Positions 1-11,949 of a stretch of 64,000 nt of DNA are shown here, piece by piece (within the stretch, counting starts at the first letter, position 1; every line of letters begins with the position of its first letter). Under the pieces are notes generated by a model. That model did not search any database, was not told where the DNA came from, and saw only the letters and a program-made list of their open reading frames with translations. The stretch is from positions 1,240,001 through 1,304,000 of the forward strand of contig JAGMUV010000010.1 of the NCBI GenBank assembly GCA_020744425.1, in the 5' to 3' direction. The position numbers and the translations under genes are program-made. The stretch comes from Dactylonectria macrodidyma (Eukaryota; Ascomycota; Sordariomycetes; Hypocreales; Nectriaceae).

Positions 1-1104
1 AGAAGATGAAGTGCATTTTTCTCAAGTCATAGCCCAATCAAGGGGCGTCTGCCCGATATGGGTGGCTCATCGAAGCCATTAATGATTAAATAGAGCTGTC
101 CTCATCGTCGTACCTACTCTCAACATAAACCTCAAGACATCAGTCATTCATATAATGTCAAGATGTTTAGGGTTAACATGTCTTTCAACATGTCTGGGAC
201 TTTCTCAGAGATAGGAGAGTCATCCAACCAGTGCTCAGTCAAGCACGAAGAAGGTCTCATTTTGACCTCTTAATTTTACTGACAACTCGTTGCAATTTGT
301 CGGCTCCACATGGTCAGCCCTCGGCATGTGCCTGGATGGCGAGTAATAGTGTCTATTGGTTTGGAATCCGATATATACTACCTCAGAGAACATGGGAGCA
401 AGGATTGTAAATCACTTATCGATGTATTATCTAGTGCAACTCTAGAGATAAGGAGTAAATAGCTGGCGACTCTTGATGGATGACGCTTCGATTAGTAGCA
501 GAAAAGGGTAGTTGGGAGATACCAATGTTACTATAATAAGAAATCTTACGAGTAACTTCTGAAACAGAGTTAACTCTTTAGGGATCTAGCATTAATAAAA
601 CACTAAGGGTGAAGCTATATATATATGTATGGATACTAGCGATAAGTATTTTTGCATAGTAAGCTACCTCTAGGGTGAACTACCAAGGTAAATGATCACC
701 AGTCATTATTCAGTTATTTCCCTGAGTATCGATTTACCTCTGACCCCCCGCACACCTTACCAAGGAACCTGCTAATGAGGTGTCTATGCCTGTCGCTATG
801 CACGGGATCACACGTTATCGCTCGAGATGAATAAACCCGTTGCTCAAATGGATGCTTCCAATAACATCACAGTCGACATGAACCACTATGCAGAAGCAGA
901 AAACAAGTCAAAGACATGAGAATTTATTAGGTATTTTGATGTGAAGGCTGTATTTATTGCGTCAGAGCCTGCACGTATCTACGGAGGTGAGTATATTATT
1001 GATGACACAGGAAGTCTGGAGGGTAATTATTCTGACCACGCCGGATCCAGGTGGATTCATACATTCATTTCTTAGTCTCGTCTCTTTTCTTGTAGGTACT
1101 TCTT
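1..1104. other. intergenic, nothing recognised
   Basis: No reading frame here resembles a known family. The sequence is moderately AT-rich with many stops on both strands and includes a short alternating AT tract near 620. It probably includes the 3' flank of the minus-strand epimerase gene that ends at 1105. Confidence 0.5.
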
Positions 1105-2126
1105 CTAATCTCGCGAAGCTACCTTTAAGCCGTCCTTAAAGTCCCGAACAATGTCGTCAAAGGAAGTATCCCGTTGAAACCCCAAACTCAAAGCCTTCTC
1201 ATTGTCATAAGTAGCCGGCCACGAGTACAAGATCGCCTTCAAAGTCTCATTATCCTCCTCAGACAAGTATTTGAGCTTGTCTTGTCCACCAACCCTGGCC
1301 AACGAATCCATCATGTCTTGCACAGTCACGCCCAATCCGGGCATATTCAACGCTCGATCATAATCTGGCAACGCGTCTCTTGGCAGCGATAGCGAGTAGA
1401 CAAGATTTTCTACTAATCTCTTCGGCGACGTCACCCAGTGCGCGAAAGCCCTATCGCGGAGCGGAAGCACACATGGCAGGCCCTGCATCGGCTCTCGAAT
1501 CATGCCAGAAAGGAAGGACGACGCAGCCGCTGTAGGTTTGCCTGGGCGGACGGTAACGGTAGGCAGGCGAAAGATCAAGGCGTCGACAAACCCACGGCGA
1601 CTATACTCATTAATGAGCAACTCGCACATCATCTTCTCGCAGCCATAGGAGCTTTGCGGGGTAGCTCTTGTTGTTTCATTCACAGGCTGCACGACCTCAC
1701 CGCCGTATACGGCTTGACTGGACGTGTATATGACCTTAATCCCGGGCCGAGCAGCGCGTAAGGTGTCAAGAAGGGCCCTGGTAGCATCGAAGTTGACCCT
1801 CATACCTACCAAGTGTTAGCACCATCCTGCCGGGGTTGCGGGGTATTAGACGGCTTACCTAGCTCGAAGTCTGCTTCGGCGCCTGACGACATGATGCCGT
1901 GGAACACGAAGACAGCGTCGAGGTCAGCATCAACGACCATTTCGGGTTCGGTGAAAAGGTTTGCCTTGATAGACTTGGCGTTTTGAGGCCATTTGACGTT
2001 CGCTGGGATTGGTGGCTCAATGATGTCAGTGAGCACCACATGATATTTTCCGTCGTCATCGTTGAGAAGTTTTGCCGCTACAAGCTGGCCAACGAATCCG
2101 GCGGCTCCAGTGATGAGCACTCTCAT
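1105..2126 (-). CDS. NAD-dependent epimerase/dehydratase, D-erythronate dehydrogenase-like
   Basis: Extended short-chain dehydrogenase/epimerase of about 322 residues in two exons, 2126-1859 and 1805-1105. The 53-nt intron (1858-1806) begins GTAAGC and ends TAG, and the join restores ...FELGMRVNFDATR. The N-terminus has the Rossmann motif GAAGFVG at residues 7-13, and the catalytic YxxxK is at about Y143/K147 (SSYGCEK), preceded by the SDR serine strand IYTSSQAVYG. The start was chosen at the methionine directly before RVLITG; a methionine 7 codons upstream is also in frame. The overall pattern resembles DenD-type D-erythronate dehydrogenases, known in bacterial sugar-acid catabolism, so a role oxidising a sugar acid is plausible, but the substrate is inferred. 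The enzyme is expected to be cytosolic and appears intact. No functional partner is evident next door. Confidence 0.85.
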
Positions 2127-2703
2127 ATTCAGTGAGATGAAGTGCAATATTGCTGGCGAGAGGGAAAATAGACGTCTGTGTGGGCGAATGCGTTTGGACT
2201 ACCACTCTAGCATAAGATACAAACAGAGGTTTCAAGAGGGGAAAGTGATGGAGGATCTCGGGTCGGCATATCCGTCCCCCGCAGGATCGGCGCTCGTCAT
2301 ACGCTAACTAAGAGCTGTTCAGTAACATCCCCGCACCAAGTTTCGGATAAGGAGGTTCGATCTCCACTTGTTGATCGGTAATCGGGCAGAAGACCGGTGG
2401 ACCACAATGCATCCTTGTAACGTCTTCGGAAAACTAGGTTACCCACTCTTTGCTAGAGGCAATTACTTGACTTGGGAGTCGGAGTTTTGGAGTGAAATTA
2501 AAGGAACACGAATAATGTATATTAGATCATATTAAAAGACTTCAAATTTCTGAGCATTCGTGGGTTACTGGCAGCGATTGTTATCGACGTGACCTGGTTG
2601 TGGTCTAGTGATAGTGAAAAATCGTACCTAATCTATCTGACTAGAGAACTGTCATAGACTCAAAAAGGTGACTTTGATGCAAACTTGTTAAGTCACACTT
2701 CTA
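2127..2703. other. intergenic between epimerase and GH43 genes
   Basis: This holds the 5' flank of the epimerase gene and the 3' flank of the GH43 gene. Both are on the minus strand, so they are in tandem and not divergent. No coding signal or repeat was recognised. Confidence 0.5.
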
Positions 2704-4604
2704 TCAGTCTCGCCCTCCTTTGTCCGCCTGGTCCACGTCGCTCTGGCTCCTCAATTGGCGAATCCCTTGATACTCCCACCTAGAGATGTATGTCTCAAAT
2801 GCTTGCTCGCCATGCTTTCCGTTTGTTGTCGCGTATACGCCAACGATGACGCCTACCAGTTGTTAGCTTGCAACACAAATAAGAACCATCGACAACGGCT
2901 GTTCGGGAGTAATGAAGAATTAGTTGTCTTTTACTCACCGGAATAGTACGGCACCACGTCTATCCCCCGACAGTGACCAAACACGCGCATTTCGGACTTT
3001 GAGTCTGTTGAGCCAACCGGAGCTTGACCTGCTCTAAACTCGAAATGTGTACTATTGACAGCTTCAATCTCGAGTCGCAGTTTTTTCCCCATCCACTCAC
3101 TTGGAATGAGCGTTGAGCTCACTGGTACTGCCGTCCTGCCTCGGTACGGAGTCTCTGAGTGCCCGCGAAAACGCAGATGTGGTTGCAACGACTCTTCTCC
3201 TTCTGTCTTGAGCATCACGATGCCCAGGTCGAAATGCTGAGCTTGGTCCTGGAATACCGAGACACCAACTTCCATTTCTTCTTTCTTCAAGGATTTGGCC
3301 CAGTCAATGTCGACGCTGTATCGGAATAAAGAGTGTGCCATCCGCCTACCAACAAACGTTTGGCCTCGACCCAAGGATGAGTCTGCATCAAAGCCAGTGA
3401 GATTGAGCACAGAAGACTTCAAAGCCAGGCTGTGGGAGTGGTGTAGTGGCGAGATCCGGTAACTTTTGCTCTTTGGCAACCGCAAATGCACGAAATGAAC
3501 GGGTAAACGACTCCCAGGAGCAAACATGAACAAGTCATCAGCGCCGTTGAGTTGGCCCTCTCCATCCTCCACGTACGACTTAACAGGTAATTTCCAGCCA
3601 GACATTGTCCCAGCTACGGGAGTAAATATAGGAAATTTGCCTTCGTTCCACGTCACTGGAGTGAGCACTGTCTCCCTTCCCATCGGGAGGTTGCCAAAGT
3701 ACGGTCCAGGATCTTTGCCATATGACCCTCCAGCTCGCACAGCCAAAGCAGTTGCCCACCATTGACCGCGGCCGTCTTGGAAAAGATCGGCGTGTCCGAC
3801 GGCTTGGAAGTATGAGCTGGTGTTGGCTGCCGTGAGAAGGGGGTTTCCAGGTGCGGGTTCGAAAGGACCTCGAATACTGCGTGAGCGTGCCATGGTGACC
3901 ATGTGATTCTCACGAGTGCCTCCTTCAGCAAGCAGCAAGTAATACCACCCGTCGCGCTTCCAAAGATGAGGTGCCTCAGGTGAGGCTCCTCCAGTTCCGT
4001 TCCATGGCATGAAGATGTCGCCAATCTCTCCAGTTTCGAAATCCAGAGGTGCGTGCATCACTCCAGGATAGTAGGCCGCAGTGTGTGCACCTGCAACCCA
4101 GGTAGACCCATCATCATCCCAGAATGGTGAGGGGTCGAAGCCAGGGAAACTGAAATGAACCGGATCAGACCATGCATCCGAGCTGTACGGATCTGTAGTG
4201 GTCATGATGAAGTTGTCCCATCGGGAGTCATTGACGCGAGGAAGTTGCTGGTTGACGAGAGTCGACATCAAGTAAAAGATGCCTCTGTGGAACCGCAAAG
4301 TCGGTGCATAGATGCCACTAGTGGCCTTTGGGAGGAACGCCATACCAGGCAATTGGTCTGGCCGACTGAAGGCATTGGAAACGTGTTTCCAGTGAACCAA
4401 GTCGCGGCTTGCATGAACGGGGAGACCAGGGAAGGCTAAGAAGCTCGACGTGACACAGAAGAAGGTGTCATTGAACTCTGGTACGAAGATGCAGCTGGGA
4501 TCTGGGTTGAAGCCGCTGAGAATTGGGTTTTGAAACGTCGAGTTCTTAGCAACGCAGAGTGCCACTGTATTTAGAAAGGCTAACAAGAAGAATTCTGTCT
4601 TCAT
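2704..4604 (-). CDS. secreted glycoside hydrolase family 43 (beta-xylosidase/arabinofuranosidase type)
   Basis: About 604 residues in two exons, 4604-2939 and 2852-2704. The intron has donor GTGAGT at 2938 and acceptor TAG at 2853. The second exon encodes 50 codons and completes the beta-sandwich with GVYATTNG and YISRWEY. A signal peptide (MKTEFFLLAFLNTVALCVA) starts at 4604, so this methionine is preferred to the one at 4643. The five-bladed propeller has the expected acidic triad, numbered from this start: base Asp35 in FNPDPS, Asp157 in GFDPSPFWDDDG and acid Glu210 in SPEAPHLW. A C-terminal concanavalin-like domain (GH43_C2 type) follows. The family removes xylose or arabinose from plant hemicellulose outside the cell. 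It appears intact. The exact subfamily and substrate are inferred. Confidence 0.9.
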
Positions 4605-5480
4605 GGTAATTGTGGTATTCCCTAAATCGTAGAAAGTTGACAAGTCAATGGGCTAACCTGTCGTATGTAAAAACGGGAATGTCTCCAGCTATATATACTA
4701 CTAAGATTATATTGATCAGCAAGAGATTCGGCTAACGGCTCCCCGATAATTTCATCATAACTGAAGCATCTACATTAAGTCGCAATGACGACGAAATGCC
4801 TTTTCCGAAGCCCCAGCCAAAGCCTAAAATCAAGTTAATTTAGCCTAAAGTCCTCCCGGTGTTATCAGTTACTCAGTTTGGGGAATGCGGGGGTTCCTCA
4901 ATGATCGCTATACGTCAGAAAATGAACCCTGCTTGTTTTGCATATGAGGGACTGGGAGTAACAGGTAATTTGCAGGTGACCTAACTGTATGAGAGCTGGG
5001 ATACGATGGATGCTGCATCACCTTGACTGTGCAGATACTAGTGGGGCAGCTCTTATGTTTATCCTCGTCTGATTGGTAGCAGCATGTTAGAATATTTCCC
5101 AGCTCGTTACTGCGGTATTTCGCATAGTGCTGCAATTTATGCTAACGTAAGCCTGTCAAGGAAATTAGTCGTTGATCAGCACGAGGAGAATTTCCCACTA
5201 CCCATAGGGCCGACAAAATAGGTCAGCCACTTAGCACTAAAATGTTCCGTCCAGACCCCCTATCGGCCCAAGATTCTTCAGCTTTAGAAATAACTACGGA
5301 AGTGGCTTGGGATTATTGACTTTTAGCGTTAGGGGCACTATGATTACTTGGTACTAATCATCTCGTAATCCAGGAACACTTGCAATTAAAAAGAAAACTG
5401 AACCTCTTGAAAAAAGAATTGGCATTATCCATTCCTTCTCTCATCTACGAATATCCAAGGCGTCAACTTACTCAACATAC
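4605..5480. other. intergenic, GH43 promoter region
   Basis: This contains the GH43 upstream region. No other coding sequence was recognised. Confidence 0.45.
4690..4699 (-). promoter_or_regulatory. TATA-like element upstream of GH43 gene
   Basis: A TATATA run on the minus strand lies about 90 nt upstream of the chosen GH43 start. Position and sequence fit a core promoter TATA element; there is no further support. Confidence 0.35.
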
Positions 5481-5488
5481 CTTTCAAA

Positions 5489-5890
5489 ATAGCTGCCGCT
5501 CCCCCACGAATCGTCACTCCCACGGCCCACAGCCCTTGCAGAGCATACAGCACCTCAGCCTCTTCAACTCCTACACCTACCATACCCTTGACCGACATCG
5601 TATGCGACGTTCAAGGCGGTGTACCCGTCGACATGAACACTGGCAACCCTCCCAATTTCCTCGAGCGTGCTTTCACTAACACCCAACCCGAATGCTTCAA
5701 CTTGTGTCTCAGCCGGGATCAGTGCGTGTTTGTCGGGTACTCGGAACAGTATACAGTGTGTCTGATGTTAAGTGGAACACCAGAGGAATCTTTCTTTATG
5801 GAAACAGTCTTGTCTAGTATGTTTTGGTACGAGAGGCTCTGTAACGTACCTACACGTACGCAGACGACACCAGGGATGATGACCTGGTAA
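5489..5890 (+). pseudogene. PAN/apple-like cysteine-containing fragment, start unresolved
   Basis: An open frame runs through 5489-5890 and ends ...TTPGMMTW. Between 5600 and 5855 it encodes a compact cysteine pattern: CDVQGG, then ECFNLCLSRDQC, then TVCLM, then ERLC. This resembles PAN/apple modules of fungal secreted or cell-wall proteins, which bind protein or carbohydrate. No ATG opens the frame. The first in-frame candidate is an ATA at 5489 in the context TTTCAAAATAGCTGCC, which could be a lost ATG, or an unseen upstream exon could supply the start. No convincing signal peptide is visible. It could be a small expressed gene with a missed 5' exon instead of a pseudogene. Confidence 0.4.
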
Positions 5891-6484
5891 ATGGAAAGGC
5901 CGAGGAATGCACCATTGAGCATCAGCATCTACATTTTATTTGGCAAAACGAACGACACGACTGTATATCTAATAGAGTTTGATTAGAGCTTCCAGTCTGG
6001 CTTCTCGCGGAATAGGCGGCGCATACCGCGTCGCCAGGCCCTCTCACTGTGCTTTTTCGGTTGAAGAAACATTGCTGATCATGTCGTGACCTGATAGAAT
6101 TTCTGTATACCCTTATATATAACGTCACCTCTTTTGTCATGTCTTAAGGGTACTAAAGCCCCTTTGTGTAACGGGTAACTCCATTTCTCGGAATAAAAAC
6201 TGTCTCACATCCCAGCGTAAGAATGCTAGTATGAAGCTCCGTGAGGAGGCTTAAGTAACTGGGGTGTCTGGATCGCTTACCTAGGGCGGGGATGGTACCC
6301 GCCCGCCGAGCCATGAGGAGGAGTAGTCGGTTATAATAAAAATATTACTCGAGATGGAGAGTACTAGGGTTGACATCTTGTTATGTGTGATAGACTTGAG
6401 GTTTGAATATAGTTCGATGCCCGCTGATTTAGTGCTATGCCTTCCTGTGGCCGCTTCTACCCCAACCCTGCGCCTGGGAGCACT
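5891..6484. other. intergenic, nothing recognised
   Basis: Low-complexity and moderately AT-rich, with no supported gene. It probably includes the 3' flank of the minus-strand secreted protein gene. Confidence 0.45.
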
Positions 6485-7201
6485 CTAGATTACAATTCTT
6501 CCCCTCTGCTTCACTATTCCACTGATAATCGCCTGGTATGGCGCTTGCCCCCCAGAAGTAGGTGTTCCCCCCGTCAAGCTGATTCTACCCGAAATTTGTC
6601 CATTATTCCCAAAGACGAGGTTGAAACCTCCAGTGGCCGGGTTGTAGATGTTAGCAAGAATTCCGCTTCTTGCGTTGAATACTGAAATCTGATTGGCGGC
6701 AGCAATAGAAGTATCAACGGAGACTGTCACCTTGCTGCGTGTAGTGGATATTCGTGCAAAGTCGAGGCGTGTTGTATCCCTCCTGCCACTAATGAAGGGG
6801 TTAAGATATCGGTTGGTAACATATGCGATACTCCCGGCAACCGGGCTGCCAATTGGGCTGCCGGTCGAGATGACAATATCGACTGGGTTTAGGCCATTCT
6901 GGGTCGTAGGGGAAGGAATGCCATCGATAACGAGTAATTCACCTCGTACTACCCAAGGCTGCCAGTTTCCTTGATTGCGTCCGTCGAAGAAAACGTCAAT
7001 CAAGATGTAAGCTAGGTTGAATGCGCGCTTCTCGCTGCCCAGGTCTCGTGGCCCAAGAGCATAGTTGAGGAGACCAAGGTCAGGTTCATTTACGACGGGA
7101 ATTGAGTCATCATCAAAGATCGAGAGGCGAGTCGGCCGCTTAGGGGCCGGCGAGGCCCAGGCGCAAACTAGCAGAGAAAGGAGAATGAAAAGGCGCATCA
7201 T
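6485..7201 (-). CDS. secreted protein of unknown function
   Basis: Single-exon protein of 238 residues. A clear signal peptide (MRLFILLSLLVCAWASPA) begins at the first or second of two adjacent methionines. The mature part starts with a probable pro-region ending in a dibasic site (SEKR, residues 56-59), which could be a Kex2-type cleavage site. What follows is rich in beta-branched residues, Gly, Asn and Ser and essentially lacks cysteine, suggesting a beta-sheet extracellular protein. I do not recognise the family. A TATATA run lies about 36 nt upstream of the start on the coding strand. The frame is intact. Confidence 0.7.
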   Translation of the reverse strand: MMRLFILLSLLVCAWASPAPKRPTRLSIFDDDSIPVVNEPDLGLLNYALGPRDLGSEKRAFNLAYILIDVFFDGRNQGNWQPWVVRGELLVIDGIPSPTTQNGLNPVDIVISTGSPIGSPVAGSIAYVTNRYLNPFISGRRDTTRLDFARISTTRSKVTVSVDTSIAAANQISVFNARSGILANIYNPATGGFNLVFGNNGQISGRISLTGGTPTSGGQAPYQAIISGIVKQRGRIVI

Positions 7202-9244
7202 CCTCGAGATTGGTTATTTGACAGAGGTGATGAAGGTATATATGTGGATATTTAAAGAAAAATTAGCGGGCATGGGTTGGGTAGTTGAAGGACTGGACTC
7301 TGGGCGACAGCAGGCAGTAGGTGTATTTATTGCCGAGGACTTAGCCAAATAGCATGTCCTGGAGAACGGACCTTGCCGTTGAGGATGTTTCGACCCGGTA
7401 TACTCCTCTAGGTAGTGGCGCTTCACTTTATCAGCCGCAATGCCAGGCCGTACTCTCAAAAGGAGTGAGTCTCTCCCAAGTTTATAAGATTGCATTTGTG
7501 GTGAATACGGAAAACTCCGTGGCATTTAGGTATGAGCCCCGCCCTTGAGAACGCTAACGTTGTCACATTCCACAACACGTTCCAATACACACAGGTAGTG
7601 CTTCAGCTCGTAAGCCTCAACACCGGATCCGTTGATCACGGCGCTCCTGTTGCCACGTGGACTCAACGCATCAATCCGTGGGGCTTTAACATTGCTACCA
7701 CGAGGGCACTATCATTCCCCATCACCGTATCATCGCCAACGAAACAAAATATACTACTTGCGTGGTGAACCGTTGAAGCGACCGAAGCCACTCTCGGGAC
7801 TGAGTGGGTCAGTCTCGAATTCTATAGGGTGAGTGGGGAAGGCGGAAGACTCGGCGCCGATGGACAGATACCCACCTGTCTATCCCCACTTCAATTCGGA
7901 GGTTCGAGGGCGGAGACGGATCTAGGCGCCGGTCGAGGTACCCTAAAGCAGGCCCCACTCAGTGCCGAACTTAGCAACCGACAAAATTTCCTATTTCAGC
8001 AACCGGAATGCATCGTCAAGGTCAAAGCATCCTCAGCCATTAACTACCCTATACCCCGAGGCAAACATCGTGCACCTTATGCTGCCTCATGATTAACCAA
8101 AGAGGAAACAAAGGGCCATAGCCTAAGGGACTCAATGCTTAAATATAAAATCGCTAGTTTTGCAAAAGGTCCTAATTTGTGAGGTAGCTAGTCAACATGA
8201 TCAAACATCAAGTTTTCTTTCTTACATCTGAATTTCGATCAAGACTATAACCTCACAAGTCTACTCTCCATGCATACATGGTGCAGTTCCTGTGATAACA
8301 TTTGCCTCGATCTTGACAACATGTGACTATCAAAAAACACAGGATGAACTTATGTGATAGAATGGATTTTCGTGGGATACTGAGAGGGATGCTCAGCCCG
8401 AGGTTGTGTTGAAGTAGGTAGTGGAGTAAGAGAGAGAGCTAAGGAGTGCCATAAATGAAAGGTAGAGCTATCCTAAGAATGATGTGTTTTCAAGGAGTCC
8501 TTGGAACCAACAAATTATGCAGCGGTTAGCGAATGATGTATAGCGGGATCCGTGACCAGGGTTAGGGTCAGGGTCTTTAACCTTGGAAGCAGAAGTTCAT
8601 GATTATGCGCGATGTTTCAATGTCGGGTTTAATGAAACAGGGCTGCAAAAGAGACTTTGAAGGAGCAGTTTGAAAAGGCATTAATAGGCTTACTGGACCT
8701 TACTCGAAGTTGTATCGTATCGCCATCATCATAAATCCTATCTAGTACGTCTTCTATGAGACTGAACATGAACATGCAGACCTGCCATTAGACATGTGCG
8801 GATGCCAGCAGCCCGCATGGCATGAAGACAGTGATCATGGCCACTATGCATTGGAGCAGAGTCAGAGGATCCAACTTGAAGGCGGGACAAGACCAGGCAG
8901 GAGTACGAGAGAGCACATAGATAGCAACGATCCCAACCTCGCGGTGGCCGAAATGTTAAGAGGCAGGGAGAATTTGAAAAGAATTTGCTAAAGAAGATGT
9001 TGGGTAGTCCCGAAAGAATAGTGGGCGGTTTTGAAAGAACTGCATGAGAATGGACATAACTCCTAGATTGGGTGCTTAGGGCTTATGTATGGATCTCATA
9101 ACCCTTGGCGTGAGGGTGGTCCTTGCATCGAGAGACCCAATACTGGAAGGGAGATACATGCTTTATGTTTGATCCACAATTTTAAGGGAAGCATCAATAT
9201 GGGACGCCATTAAGCCTTCGTGGTATATGAACTGTACGACCTAA
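7202..9244. other. long gene-poor stretch
   Basis: Only short frames are present (such as 8794-8991) and none resembles a known family. The composition is mixed, without the extreme AT bias of the transposon blocks. Confidence 0.4.
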
Positions 9245-9680
9245 ATGTTGGATGTTGAAACCGCCGCCGCCCTTGATAGCCTCAACAAGCTTGCTAAAAG
9301 TCCCCTAACGAGGGGAGAAGTTGATCGGGGAACCGAGCACGATGAGGCGCTTTCAGCTAATGAAGCGAAGAGGTTTGGAGACCTCATCACTGCGCGCCGA
9401 ATTCGATAGAACCCGCATCTCTACTCCGGGTGACATTGGCTATGAAGGAGAGCATGAATTTTAGCCACTATCGCAAGAGGAGATCCCCGATAGCCGGCCG
9501 TCTTTCTACATAAGTAAGCCCTATATTGAGTTATTCATCAGCCTCAAACTTTCGGATTTTAGTGCGCCAGCTTGTGTTTCCATAAAAGTGCTGAACGACT
9601 TATGTCTTGAGCCTCCTCTCGTCCCAATATTCTACGAAGTCTCAGTACATCGAAATGGCATTAATTTGATCACGTCTTAG
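9245..9680 (+). pseudogene. possible decayed coding relic, unrecognised
   Basis: A 54-codon frame (9245-9409) encodes a hydrophilic, protein-like segment (ETAAALDSLNKLAK, then NEAKRFGDLITARR). A second open stretch in another frame, about 9470-9680, reads PLSQEEIPDSRPSFYISK and continues with normal-looking composition. The two are separated by a frame change and a stop, as expected of a decayed gene. I cannot assign a family. Confidence 0.25.
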
Positions 9681-11949
9681 TTTATAAACTACCACATATC
9701 ACTCTATCCTCATATAAATTCTAGTAGGCTTTGTATGATCGGTGTCTGGTGTTTCATACTGCTATGTGGTGGCCGTTTAGCTTGGTCCCCCTGACGTTGG
9801 CAAGTCTTTGAGCTACTGATATGTCAATCAAGTCTTTACAGGTCGAGGAAAACTACTTTTTAGCCATGTGAAGGGATTAGTAGCAGTTTTATCTGTCCAA
9901 TAGGAAAAGGATTTTCACGAATGTCCCTCGGAGCGGCTGTCTTTGTTGCGCATTAAAGGAATCCAATGATTGTCTTAAATGCCGACTGACTACATAATAT
10001 TATCGGTCAGAATCATGATATAAAAACTAGGATTTAAATATAATTCATTACAACTTAAGTTTTACAAATAAACTAGAAAGAGTAAAGTAAATTAAAGTAT
10101 TTATGAAGAAAGTAGCTTAATAAAATAGGTTTCTTTAAAATTCCTATAACTTATTAAATTTTATTCGATATTACTATGAGGATTAGCCTCCAGCTAATAG
10201 AGAATTATCTCAATAAAGTATATATAAATAGAGGATATATATAGTAAAAATGTATAATGTAGAGCAGAGTTTATTATAATATCCTATAATAGTATGTGTA
10301 TATAAACAGAAGGAGAACAAGCCCTATGGTAAGACATTCTTTTATAGACAAACTGCTGAACCAAATGTGCATATGTTAAACTGTACTAGTCGTGTCCCAG
10401 GCTTGGGCAGCGCGTTGTCATCGACCTGCAGCGCATCGACGCTGCGAGCCAGGGACGTTCAGGAAGTTTAAAGCTCTTGTGGAGGTCCAAAGGGTGTAAT
10501 CAAGTCTTAGCACACAATTGAACCGCGTCCACCTATCGGCTACAATAGCCTTATTTAGCGGCATGCTAAGGCTCAACTCTACAATGTCTCCCGTAGATCC
10601 GTTCGCGTAGCAGCTAGTTCAGTTCGCACGCCACGTGACGTATACCTTCGCATGAAACGGTGTTGTCAACGACATACCTCGTGCTAGGAAATGCTCTGAA
10701 GGATCCAAGCACTCGTATGGTGAATCAGGATTGTTTGTGCGTTGCCCATCGCCCATCTGTTTGATGTCTTTCGCCTGGCCTTGACTTTCATTACCAGCTG
10801 CAAAACTAGATGGGACGCATTATCACGAGGCCGTGGTTGCCAATCCTGAATTTTCGATGCGGTCTGCCATACTACATGGGATATCTCGGCCGAACACCGA
10901 TGCGATGGAGCAGCTTCAGTTCTTCTGTCCATCTGACAACTGTACGTGGGCGGCCTTTGAGTCTCGCTATCTACAGCAAGGATAACAACTTGACCTCCTT
11001 CTTGGAACGGGTCCACGAATTTGGAGGCTTACACATCGGTTTAGTGGTAATCCATAGGTTCGCTATTACAAAACCCAATTCGATGAGGTTGGGTATAGTG
11101 GACAAGCGTTGGATCGAAATCTAAACTCGCTGAGATATAATAAAGGGCGTAGCCCAAAAAGCAGCTTCAAATACCCGGCATGGTTCGGATGGCGGTGTAC
11201 TGAACGGGAGACACTGGTTAACTTCGCAGCATACAACAAATTGACACCTGATATGGTCTACGGGCATCACCAAAGCCCTTCCCCATTAAGAGACGAGCAG
11301 GCGTTCCCTAAACCTTACTTCATAACCTGGAATTTGAAATCCATCCGGACTCGTTCGGCCTGAGTCACAGCTTGTTTCACGGAAGTCCTGCGCTTACAAC
11401 TTCTCCAGACGGCTATCGAGACCATATTTGTCCTTCCTCCTCTAGACCACCTTTGTTGACACAAACCGCGCTAACACCAGCGCGGCAGCTACAGCGAGCG
11501 CCTCAATGTCTGTCTCGTCAACCAGTCGTAGCTGCGAAACGCGCCACCCATAACGCATGAACCCCGGATAAGGATAACTTGGTAGCCTAGTTCAACGCCT
11601 CAGTTATTAGCATGATCAACGCGCTACAACGAGCCAATTTTCGCAGCCTGCTGCAAGTAGACCGATGCGGGAGGTTGCGGAAGGCATTGAATGGCACGAT
11701 CTTAAGACGAGAGTAGGTTAGCATAGGTCCTTTAATAGTATGATATAGGCTATACTTATGGTTTTAGTAGCTTAATAAAGATATGAAGCTAAACTCAAGC
11801 CACTGATGGCGCAATTGTATTAAAATAGCAAAATAAATATAAATCAGGGCTTCAAAGCAGTAATGAAAATGAATTTCTGACCTTCTAAAAATTACATAGT
11901 ACAGCCAATATTCCAAGCTGTGGTGGCTCGTGTCTCAGCGAATAGATAC
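9681..11949. other. gene-poor stretch with AT-rich block
   Basis: Positions 10,010-10,330 are strongly AT-rich with alternating TA-type runs, like the RIP-mutated blocks further right, and 11,700-11,890 is a shorter similar patch. Between them, about 10,380-11,560, the sequence has normal composition but no frame I recognise. These may be remnants of old repeats. Confidence 0.4.

Noticed and set aside
2354..2372. tRNA T-arm-like GGAGGTTCGATCTCC
   Set aside because: The loop closes with a mismatched pair and no D-arm, anticodon arm or acceptor stem fits around it.
8553..8575. Telomere-like GGTTAGGGTCAGGG
   Set aside because: Only one exact TTAGGG unit plus one imperfect unit; no array, so no support for an interstitial telomere.
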